From Kappaphycus alvarezii (taxonomy: Eukaryota > Rhodophyta > Florideophyceae > Gigartinales > Solieriaceae): 64,000 bases of DNA. The position numbers and the translations under genes are program-made. This document shows positions 23,137-33,399 of this stretch, piece by piece. Under the pieces are notes generated by a model. The model did no database searches, had not been told where the DNA came from, and saw only the letters and a program-made list of their open reading frames with translations. Each line of letters opens with the position of its first letter. The first letter of the stretch is position 1. The stretch spans positions 1,798,001 through 1,862,000 of the forward strand of contig NADL03000753.1 of NCBI GenBank assembly GCA_002205965.3, written 5' to 3'.

Positions 23137-25375
23137 GGCTTGCGATAGATGCTGCAGGTTTTTGCTGGCGAGGCCTTAACACAGTCAAAAGACAACACGT
23201 GTAGGCAGAATACGGTGCAAGTGACAGAACCAGAGTGGGGCGGGTACGTAAGAGCGAGCAGCGCTGGGTCGACGAATTGACAGGCGCAGACTGATGAAAA
23301 GAATGTGATGAAGGCTAAACAGGCCAGCGGAAAGGACAACGAGAGGACGGCAGGGGGCAGTAATTGCTTCTGAGGGATGAGGAGACGATTACCTGGAATA
23401 AGGACAAATCGCAGGCGGTGAGTTGCCTGTTGGAGTGTAGTTGATAGTTTGTTTCAGTTGGTCTGAGTGCAAATAATATTGGTGCAGGCAGTCTGTCCAG
23501 ACGCGGAAATGCGCAGGAATTCAAGGCGATCAAGGAGGATTAGGTCAAATCACGAAGAGAATGTCAGCGGGAGAGGGACAAGAAACTGGCGCGGCAAGGC
23601 AAGGATCGTACACGATGAGCAGATGTGATTTTTTTTGTGCGATAAATTTCGGGAAACCGAAAGTGAGTTAGATGCAAATACGGAGAGGGGGCTGTAATAA
23701 TCTGGCAAAAACTCTCCTTTGCACAGAAAAAAAAGGTCGAGGTGTAAAAGCGGTACTGTACTGTACTGTACTGTACTGTACTGTACTGATCTGTGCAGAA
23801 ACACCAGTTTTGCTGCGTGACATCGGTGAACAGAGTAGCGCCGTACGCACTCTGATGTGCACTACGGTACAGTACTCTTGTAGCTCAGTACAATCATATT
23901 ATCGAGCCTTTTGACCGTGGAATCGGACGAAATCTGGAGGCTTTGTCTCGCCAGCTAAGGCGTGGAGGAATCTCTACACACTTTTCCTGTCGCCACTAGT
24001 TTCTCCTCTGGAAAAACAACTGTACGGTACTGTCACTCCTACGATTTAGTGCTGCCCCCGTACATGGGCTAAAAGTGCGCACTATACTGGAGTGCGCATT
24101 AAATAATTGGACAGAGTTGCCTGACCCTACCCTCTAAATTTAACTGAAAAACAAGAACTTGCGCATAGGCTCCAATTTTGTGCCAAGCCCCTGAAGGTAG
24201 CACTATACCGAGGGTAGGACTACCATATCGCGCACTAAATCGAGACCCCCCCATGTACTGTGCTTTCCTGTCCCTGCTTTTTGTACTCTTGTTGTGCTTT
24301 TTTTGAATAAAAATTCCAAAGGTATTCATTTTTACAAACTCGCGGAGAGTGCAGTAATAAGCAAATACTGTAATTGTATCGGAAACAGTACTGACAAATC
24401 AAACGGCTTCCCCAGTGCTGTAATGTGAACAAATTCAACGTGTGGCAAATTTGCGCTAATCTAAACATTTTGTGCGTACCGTAATCGTTGTAAATTTACA
24501 GCACATGCTATGATTTTTTCATCTGGCTACCAGCTTGTAAGGTTTTTGTAGTGTTACTGTAAGGCTGCGGCAAACATCTCAATCGTCTCAATGCTTGTAA
24601 ACCCTGTACTGACAGTGTACTGTAAAATATTTATTACAGTATTTTTCTGCACAATACTCCACAACTGTAATTTTTTGGCACATGCAACGCACAGTTCGGA
24701 GGGACTGTGCAGTACAGCGATGCCGTACTGCATACAGTGGAAGGTTATTACAGTAAGTACAGTAATAGCATCTTCAGCTCAAACTGTGTCCGTACCAAAC
24801 TGTCTCTGCACAGTACCGTACTGTACACTGACTCGTTCGAATACATAAAATCAAGCCTTGCTACTGCACTGTAACGCCCGAAGAGTCGCTTCACTTGATT
24901 GAGGCCCTTCCAAGAGACGTCTTTGACCGCAATACATGCCAGCATTGTGATAGCATTGCCCAACTCTGTTAATGCCCGGAACTATCCACTAACGAAGTGC
25001 CACCGCCAGCATTTTCGCAGTAAACATATTGCGTGTGACTGCGTAGACATCTGAAGGCGCGGAATTCAACACTCGGTAGTGTACAGTTCTGGAGAGCAGC
25101 CCCCTGAATAACCCTCAACACATTTATGCACGCCTCTCGTCCCCGCTCCATCGTAACGTTCGCCTGGAAGCGTTTGAATCTGTTAAGGCCCCGTTCCGTA
25201 GTCCCCGTAACCCGACGAGTGACCGTACCATCACTAAAAATAACCCCACCAATCACTAATACACAGGCCCGAATACATGCATAAGCAGCAATCAAGCCTT
25301 CAACATCTACGTAACCTTTATGTTCACGTCATCCCATCACAAAGACAAAAATTACCTACTCAAATCGATTCTTGT
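23137..25375. other. Kinase 2 promoter and repeat-rich gap
   Basis: The kinase 2 leader side (23137-23560) is pyrimidine-rich on the coding strand. The rest is non-coding, with a run of about seven TACTG units at 23753-23788 and several GTACAGTAC/TACTGTAC words at 24600-24840. Short frames (up to 108 codons at 24969-25295 minus) have no domain. The lipase gene's 3' end falls at the right edge. Confidence 0.45.
23753..23790. repeat. TACTG microsatellite
   Basis: About seven tandem TACTG(TACTG) units form a self-complementary tract (GTACTGTACTGTAC). Confidence 0.85.
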
Positions 25376-28300
25376 CTATGCTCTGCTGATCAATTTCTCT
25401 TGCAGTAACAACCTTCTTGATAACCTGGCCCATTTTTCCACTACAGCCATGTTTGCCAGTTCCATTTCCCCTCTGCCCAGCGCATCAACCATAGCATCCA
25501 TGTGGATGATCTTCGACGTCACTTCGCCCTTTCTCAACCTCTCCGAGGCAATATCCTCCTCTTCCATGACCCCTGGGAACCTTCTCTCATCTTCTGTCGA
25601 ATAGGGAACGGCCAAAATGCAGGTGTGTATGTCATTCCATGATGTCTCACGCACCATGCCCGCATTGCAAGCATGTAGCTCGCCTTGCGGTGATATGCGA
25701 ACACTGCCGTCTCCCCAGTCCAAGGTCGCGCTTCTAGTGCACTTGGGTCAATAAACATGTCTCCATGGGGTGTAAGTACTACCTTTTTTCCAACATGCGT
25801 GTAGCCCACATTCGGAAGCTTGGCAATCATGTCGGGATCAACCACAATCCGCCAATGCAATGGAACTACCTCCTTGTATACCATTGCGAAATCCTTGTTT
25901 CCAACTCGAGGTGATCCAAATGTCGACACAAAGATCTCTCGCCTGCTGATATCTAGTTTCACCCAGAGGTCCAAGCTGCAGATGGTCGCTAGCGCACCTC
26001 CTAGGCTATGTCCCGTCAAGAAAACTGGTCGCTTCCTTCTCTCGCGTAGAATGCGCACTTGCTCCATAATCTCATCTGCCACGTTCCGATATGCCACCGC
26101 AAATCCTTTGTGGATCTTTCCGTTACATAGCGCCTTCCAAATAGCCGTTTCAACCGACCAGCTTCGTCCTCCCCGCTCACACTCGTCCTAATTATCATGC
26201 TTAGCCGTTCATGGCTCATTTGCAGCGATGTCTTCAAGTTTCGCATTGACGTAGTTCCCTTAAAAGTAATGATAATTCTGTCGCTGCAGTCAACCACTAA
26301 CGCTTGCGTGTCTGTCATCTCACACCTCACGTGCTTCGCAATCGTGTAGTCAAAAGGCAGCGGGTTCTCTGGAACATGATCCGTCGCATTCGTTTTGAAT
26401 GTATCAAGTTTGGGAGTTCCATAATAGTACACGTACCACGCAAAGTTAAACATTATCACATGCGTCTGCATTGTGAAGCAGTTAGCCTTCAGTTCCAGGC
26501 TGTCATGGGATTCTCTCTTTCGATAGGTATTGGTTCCACAATTTCCCTTTCCAACTCGTCGTCGTTGTCAACGACCGACCGCGGAGTTTCCTCGTCGAAT
26601 GCCCATGTACTTTTCGTATCTGCGATTCGGCCTTGCTGCTGTGGTTTATACTAGATATAAATTCCATGTTCGATGAAGACTGCGGGATGTAACTCATTGG
26701 ATCTCCTGCATTGTAAGACCAGAGAGATCCAGACTCCGCCAACTGCGAGCTCTTGAACCATCCCTTCAAAACCCCAACTGAAGTAACTGGAAGGTGAACA
26801 TATGCCGTAGTAATCAGATAGCCCGTGATGAGCACACAGGGACCCACAGTGTAAAAGAACAGCACGTCAATTCGAGGAAAGTTAATCCCCGCAACAACCT
26901 GTATCACTTTGTCCCCACGAGGAAGACCAAACATCAGCAAACAGTTCAATGCAATGTACAGCGGATAGAACAAAAAATTGATGTATAAAAAGAATCGAAA
27001 CCCTACCCGCTTTGTCCGATATTTCATGTACGGGGCTTTTCGCAGAACGCAAGTTGTCCTCACAAACTCGTAGGCAATGATTACGACCAAAATGACCTCG
27101 AGCAGGGATGCTACAATCGCGTAGGCCATTTCAGATCTCAAGTATGCCCATGCATTGTAATCAGCAAAAATAAACAGAGCTGCAGGCCCAGACAACATGG
27201 GGACCTCTGAGAGCTGCATTTTGAGAACGGAGTGAGACAGGAACTTAAAAATCACGTACGGACTGAGGATGAGAAGCTTCACCAAATAGAATTCCGTAAA
27301 TCCCAATCGCCGCGTGGATTCAGAATTCTGTAGGAGTGCAAGCTGACCCAGATATAGAAGAACGAAAACCCTGTGAAGGTAATGTCGCGAACAAGGATTA
27401 ACCACACATCGAGTTGTGCCACAAAACCAGTGAAACGCTGCGTTGTATCTGTGATTAGATCTTCGTAGACACGGAGAAACGAGAATATAGGGTTGAAATA
27501 TAGAGCAGCAACCCCTGCGAGAATGAAGACCCACACCTGTTCGTGGGAAATGAGCATACGGCCCTGGCGAAATACTCGGACTCCATAGCACAGCCACAGA
27601 AAGAAAAAGAAAATACTAAAGATCAAAGTCGTGAAATGTGATATTGACCTAAACCACCTTGGCGGCAAGGAGGTACGTATGATCAGAATTGGACCTTAAT
27701 CACAAGTGTTCTTTCATCTTCTTGCGAGGATGTTTGTCGGACAAGGGCTTCAGTTTCTCTTGCCGGTGACCCCTCGGAAGCAACATCTGCTGAATGTGCG
27801 CACTAGAATTTGAAGACAAAGAAGGGTGCCTCGACAAAACCATCAGCAGTGGATACCAATCCGTTTGCCGCCATGTAGTCGTTCACATAATTGTGTACGA
27901 GACGGGGAAGATGGTATTGTTCCCGCTCCTAGGTGAGGTGTCAACTTCGCTATTGTCGGCTCGGCTCTGCATAATCGGCACAAGGAAACAATTTCCCGTT
28001 CTCTGCTCCTCAGTCAATATTTCAACAGGCATGGGCACTTCCAGTTCCCTGTCGTAGACGGTATTGGAAAGGATGACCGTCAGGATAGTCCAAACGATAG
28101 CCGCTAGAACAAAGAAGTTAAAAAAGTAGATTAAAGACTTGATTTGTTTCGCGGAAATCACCTCCAACTTCGTATAGCTCTTTGTGTACGTTTCAATAGC
28201 GAGCTCGCAATGACAGAAGAATGCGGATCCTCGTCATTCGCAGACAATGGTAAGGAATCGTTTCGGGAAAGTACAACGCCTTCCACCCTGAAGCCCTCCC

Positions 28301-28903
28301 TGTTTAACTCAAGGTCATCTGGTACGTCATCCAACACGCCCCTTCTCGCCTTCACAGGCTTCATCGGGTGCCCGTCTGGAGGATCAGCGTAATCGGTATC
28401 GGCGTTTGGATTAGAAACTCGTGGTGCCATCATGCGACTTATCGGCTCCAACTCATCAGACCCTGAAGTCGACTGATACCATCCCCATCTTGATCACGAC
28501 GTCGATCGATCATGTGTGACCGCTCTACGGGAACTACACTTGCCTCTTGGGAAATGGCGCTAGTAGCAAAGGCGGCGGCTGCGGCTGTGGCGGAGGCTGC
28601 TGCCGCAGCACGACGATCACGACGAATACGGGCGGCGGATGGGCCAATGAAAGGGATGGAGGATAGGAATGAGGAATGTTCTCTCTCTCGTAACGGGTCC
28701 TCGAGAGGAGTTTGGTCGCCAGTTGAATCTGTGGGTGGTGGAGTGTAGGTAGAGGACTGAAGAGAGCGAGATGAGGAAGAGGCAAGAAGCGCAGCGGAGG
28801 AATCGGTGAGTGAGGTCAAGGAAGAAGGGGAAGACTCTGAGTTGGAAAAGTGAGGCGTCGGGGCTGGTTTTTGGAGCAGGTGGGCCAAAGTCGTTCCAGT
28901 CAT
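25376..28903 (-). CDS. Multi-pass membrane protein with class 3 lipase domain, frame disrupted
   Basis: Read from 28903: a Ser/Ala-rich N-terminus (MTGTTLAHLLQKPAP) and an acidic linker (DDVPDDLELNREGF), predicted cytosolic. A membrane span lies near 28130-28050 (FFVLAAIVWTILTVIL), then a presumably lumenal segment with PFFVFKF (27820). Seven or so hydrophobic spans follow, 27650-26800 (FSIFFFFLWLCYGV, VFILAGVAALYF, LLEVILVVIIAYEF, FLYINFLFYPLYIALN and others), and then a lipase domain at 26450-25650: TFKGTTSMRN (oxyanion side), FLTGHSLGGALATICSLDLW with the nucleophile Ser, STFGSPRVGN, VVDPDMIAKLP (likely Asp) and VFAYHRKASYM (likely His). The Ser-Asp-His set is complete. A charged helical tail follows to the stop at 25376. 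One span, a lumenal part and a bundle of spans recall the Wntless/GOST layout, but I only infer that. Frame changes occur near 28480, 28200, 27885, 27697, 27300, 26640, 26510, 26150 and 25595, plus an in-frame stop near 27808. Confidence 0.75.
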
Positions 28904-30389
28904 CCATTGTGGATGAGAGGGTGACGGAAGGGGTCAAGGTAGGGACAGGCCCTGCAAAGATGAACGAAAAACTGTTCGACGAATAGCAGGGAGGATTCTT
29001 GTGAGGTGGTACCCGACGAATCGGAAAAAAAGGTTGAAGGTTGACGGCCAGAGAAAGGGCAAGACAGATGTGAAATGATGTGGGTGTGTGGGTGATGCGG
29101 TAGCACCGCAGGTTAGACGATGGTTTGCAGTCCGAAGTAGGAGGGGAAACGAAAGGAAAACGGCGAATTGAAAAGCAAAAAGAAAGGCGTAATCGGGTCA
29201 AGGCGGACGCTGTGGGAGTTTTGCAAACACTGTACGCTACCGCTTGGTATCATATAACAGATGATGAGGGTCTACCGTAGGGGGTATTTCTCCACCAATA
29301 GAAGTGCGGAGACCCTTTAAGGGGTGCCACAAAGAGAGAGGTGGAAAGCGGTACTGCGAGCAGCCCAAAAGAGGGGGGCAAGAGTGCGCATCTACTGCAG
29401 GGGGGAGTGGTGACCTTGCATGTAGCTGGAAAAATAAAAGCATATTGTTTAACGGCAATAACAAGCTGCACTAAAATTTTTATTTTATTTTGTATTATTT
29501 TCCTTTTCGGCCCCACTGTGCTACGCACTCGCACATGTCAATATTTGTAAGGTCAAAACTTTCGACTCGGCAAAAAGATCAACCACAGTAAATTAACCCC
29601 TCATTTACACTTAAAAAAAAAAAAAAATCAAAGGGTGACATTATAGCTTTATTTTTTGCAGAAAAATCAAGATTTGACCTCCCCTCAATGCGTGGTAGCT
29701 ACGTTGGTATACTTGGTAGACGCTCAACAACCGGGCTGTGTTTATAGAGTCCTCCACTCCCAACGTGGCTTGCACCCTCTCAGTTGGCGAATGAGAATTT
29801 ACGGAAAACCAGCATCTCCAAAACGGGCCAGTTACCAAATTTTACAGGTTAAAAATTTTACCATGGAGCACACCCTGCGATAGGTTCAACGAAGGGCATT
29901 AATGTACCCCAATCCAGCTCACACTCAGTGGGAATACTTATCTGGGGCCAATTTTCATTGAGCTATGAACCCGCGCCGTGACCATCAGCAGCATTTGTAC
30001 AGTAGCGTAGCAAAACGGATTACTGTACAGCACTGTAGTTGCCGTGCCTGATATGAGATTCTTCAAATACATACAGTACCATCCATACTGGACTGATATC
30101 AGTAATGATACCGTAACGTCTTGTGCCACTGAGCAATACGGTATTGTACCGTACAATAGAGCGCTCTGCTACGGTATAATTCTGTACCCTTTTTTCTGTA
30201 GTTGGGATGGGCATTCAAATTTTCTTTCAAAACTGCTCCAAAATTTCTTTGCGATTCGAAAACAGGGGGCAAAATTTTGGGTAATTTATTATTTGGAAAG
30301 TAATATCATTTCCTGAAGTGAGGCCATATGTTCCATCGGGGATTGAGGTGGGTCACTGTGAGCTTACAGTACGAGGTTAGCAGTGTAGC
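28904..30389. other. Lipase gene upstream region, no other gene
   Basis: The first 330 bp upstream of the lipase ATG are pyrimidine-rich on its coding strand, as for kinase 2. A run of 15 A lies at 29612-29626. Short TACAGTAC and GGTAC words cluster at 29995-30180. Open frames on both strands (up to 194 codons minus at 28617-29201) overlap the lipase N-terminus in other frames and are low-complexity. Confidence 0.4.
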
Positions 30390-30965
30390 CACGTCGCCAT
30401 AAAACATGGGAAAACGGGCCGGAGTCCGGCTATATCGCAGGCAGCACTGGACATTGATGTCGCTGCGACGTTCCTCTAGGTGAGGACTTCTATAACCTTT
30501 CCATACGTCTCCTCTGTCCTCATCGCCACATTTCGTGCGACGTCGCTTACTGTGGTAGCGCATAGGCATCTGGGTGTCAACCTCCGAAAGTGGAGATGGG
30601 GACTAGAGTGAGTCTACGGCTGGCAGAATTCACGATGAATGCCTCGTATCTCCTAACTTAACTTTCGCGCTTTTCGCAGCATTGAGTGAGATTAGCAGGT
30701 TGAAATTGCGAACTGTCCTGCGGGAGGGTGCCACGGAGTTGTTGACGAAGCTAATGTCGAAAACGTCAGTACCGCCGGCATGCCCCATTGCGCCAATATC
30801 AGGTCTGGTGCTGCGAAGGCCTTCTCGCGGTTTCACGACTGGGTGTCGAGCGGCCATTTTCAGATCCCTGGCCAGTGGACCGACCTGACGGTCGTGGCGC
30901 CTCGTCCTTTCGCTTCCGTGCAAGCAATTGAGGAGGTAGTCGCCGAAACAGTCGAGCATTTCCGG
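30390..30965 (-). mobile_element. LINE C-terminal fragment, minus copy of head-to-head pair
   Basis: On the minus strand the frame at 30959-30630 reads LDCFGDYLLNCLHGSERTRR (zinc-like motif GD-x-L...C...), then LARDLKMAARHPVVKPREGL, TRPDIGAMG and GTDVFDISFVN. This is the same order as the plus copy beginning at 30990. RPD...D fits the restriction-like endonuclease signature. Farther left, pieces such as GWHPDAYAL and RNVAATSM continue the family's C-terminus in other frames. Confidence 0.6.
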
Positions 30966-30989
30966 GCATTTCCTCTTTGGGAATGATGT

Positions 30990-31712
30990 CTGCGGAGCGA
31001 AAAGTGGGACTTGGCATCCAAGGGGCTTCCGGGTTCCCAGGAGTGGGTATACTGTGCGCCATGTCCCGGACTACAAACGCACATCGAGGCCCGGCAATTT
31101 TCCCAGTGGCTCCGAAATCATTGCCAAGTGCCGCTGTTCGCTCCTGGCACACTGTGCCCAAGAGCAATTGCCCTCAGACGTTGGACGCCTATGGTGACCA
31201 CCTCATCCACTGCCTGCACGGCCCCACAGGAGCATCCGTCACGACCGGCAAGTGAATTTTTTGGCTAGGGACCTGGACAAAGCCGCCCGTCATCCCATCG
31301 TAGAGCCACGAGAGGGCCTCCACCGCGCGAGACCAGATATTCGGGCAATGGGAAGCCGGGAGGGACTGACTTCCTCGACATCACCTTTGTCAATCCTCTC
31401 GCGCCATCGAACAGGAGACTCAACACGTTCAACCCGTTGACCTCCCTTAACGCAGCCCGAGCAGTGAAGCACAGAAAGTATCAACCCTTCATTGCTACTT
31501 CCTCTCGAGGCAGACTCGTCGCCGCCCCCATATCCACTCTCGGGGTTGGCATACAGACGCTTACGCCGTCATATCCGAAGTGGCTAGAAGCGTTGCAGTC
31601 AAGGCCATGGAATCATACGAGAAGGTTCGCGTGATATTCATGCTTAGGAACGCGACGGCCGCTGCCACGTCGAAGGCGGCTTGCATGCCGGCTAGCCTCG
31701 AGTCAGCCTTCT
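30990..31712 (+). mobile_element. LINE C-terminal fragment, plus copy of head-to-head pair
   Basis: The plus frame starts near 31005 (ASKGLPGSQEWVYCAPCP), then ARQFSQWLRNHCQVPLFAPG, LDAYGDHLIHCLHG, LARDLDKAARHPIVEPREGL, RARPDIRAMG and, across frame changes, AVKHRKYQPFI with PISTLG, DAYAVISEVARSVAVKAMES and MLRNATAAATSKAACMP, ending at a stop near 31714. It is the best-kept copy of this subfamily's C-terminus here. The 5' LTR of the copia element begins about 5 bp after the stop. Confidence 0.62.
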
Positions 31713-31718
31713 AGTGAC

Positions 31719-32054
31719 TGTGAGCGGATCTACTCAAAAATTAGCTTCACTGAGTACTGTAAAAAGCTATTTTGCGTCCAATGATCGTTGAACGCTGGAC
31801 CGCTGCCGTCCAACCGGCTGTCTATGAGTTGGCACGCTACTAAAGGCCGGGGAGTGGCTGGAGGTCAAAGGACCAGACTCCGCGGAGGTTCACACCCTCT
31901 CACTCGCCCCGCTCCTCCATAGTCAAACCTTCCTCCTCCGTTCCCATTCCCGGTTCCATCCTTCCACCACTGCCACCTCCTTCCACGCTTCCTCATCACT
32001 TCCGCCATTCTCTCCATTTGTTTCCACCCTGCTCAGCGACGCCTCTACCTAACA
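31719..32054 (+). repeat. 5' LTR of the older copia element
   Basis: Starts TGTGAGCGG and ends CTAACA. It shares about 320 bp with 38658-38985. A degenerate TATA-like box lies at about 31842 in the position of CTATAAAGG in the other LTR. Confidence 0.85.
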
Positions 32055-32073
32055 GTTATAGGCCCAGGTGATC
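32055..32073 (+). promoter_or_regulatory. Primer binding site, internal tRNA-Met type
   Basis: GTTATAGGCCCAGGTGATC immediately after the LTR resembles the Drosophila copia primer site (GGTTATGGGCCCAG), which pairs with an internal part of initiator tRNA-Met. Confidence 0.7.
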
Positions 32074-32089
32074 AAGCCGGAGAACGGCG

Positions 32090-33330
32090 CTCGTCGCTGA
32101 TTGACCCACCGATTTTTCGTCCGGAAGGAGATCTACAAGAGTGGAGACGCCAAGTTTGTCGCTGGGTAGACATTGTTAAGGCTGCTCACGACAACGGAAA
32201 ACATAGACACTTCAACACTGTCTACAAGATCCTCGACCGAACTTTTCACGAATGAGGCCTCCCACCAGATCAGCAGGCTATCGTCGAAGAGCTCAGAGGA
32301 AGAAAATAATCGACTGAAAGCAGGCTGAGAACCCTGTTGCTGCCGTCAAGGACATCATCAAGACCGTAGCTGTGGATCCACCGATTGGTGTGTTTCTAGA
32401 CTTATCTCATCCTTCAATAAGGTCACTAATTGTCGCCGAGGTAAGCATGAGGATCTTAGAGTCTTCGTGTCCCGCTTTCGAGGATTGGCAGCCTCTCATT
32501 TACCCTACGCCAAGGCCTCCTCGTCCTCTCAAATTGGAGAAGTATTGCTGCTGCGCTATTTAACAACTCCAATCTTGATGTCAACGCGTTAGTGAACGCT
32601 ACATCGGCATTGATAACCCATGCTGAGGCTCGCGTCAAGGAAAAGGAAATGCAGAAGTAGCTGAAGCTGCCCAAGCACGGTTGAAAGCTCTCTTCAGCAT
32701 CACAAAGAAGCTCTTTGCTTTGGAAAAAGATCGAGATGTGCCTCGTGACTCGGCAGAAAGGGAAGAAGTTCATGGAGACATTTCGATCGAAATGTTCGAT
32801 CGAAATGTATAGAGAGTATCAAACTTCTAAAGCCTGTCATTGAATGCATCCAGAATCGGAAACGAGCGATGAGCTGGTGTCCGTAGCTGATATCTTCTGA
32901 TGTCCAATCAAAAAAATGTCGTTGAATTTTGATGATGCTGTCACTGCGCTACGTTCCCGACACAAGCCAGCCAGTCCTCTCTGACTGGAAAGTATTCGAC
33001 AAAGGATATCAATGCGATGGTCGACGCAAGCTCTCGACGTTGCTGTCGTCCCACAATCTGGGTCATCTCATCAAGGCAAAGCCTTCGCCTACCCCTTCAA
33101 TGCTGTAGGATTGGGGGAGGAGCGAGAGAACCAGGGAGCAAGAAGGGAAAGAAGCGCCCAAGGGAGCATTCAGCCGATGAAGTGATAGATGCTTCGATTG
33201 TGGTCGCCATAGTCACCGTCAGGGGATAACGACTGTCCTTCTCCAAGCTACCTCACATCTCAAATGAAGAAGAAGCGCGCGGGGGGCTAAGCCTGAGGAC
33301 AAGGAGAAGAATCAGGACACACCTCCTGCA
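32090..33330 (+). mobile_element. gag region of the older copia element (fossil)
   Basis: Broken frames give charged, helical gag-like protein and, near 33190, a Cys-His knuckle (RCFDCGRHSHR). The region is in pieces and not translatable as one protein. Confidence 0.55.
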
Positions 33331-33399
33331 GGCACGTTTTTTCGCCCCCGCTCCGGGGCAGGCTCAAGAAGTAAGGTGGTAACCTCTCCTGGAGCAGTA

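Noticed and set aside
28617-29201. 194-codon minus-strand frame upstream of the lipase gene
   Set aside because: It overlaps the lipase N-terminal coding region in another frame and is a low-complexity, pyrimidine-derived sequence.
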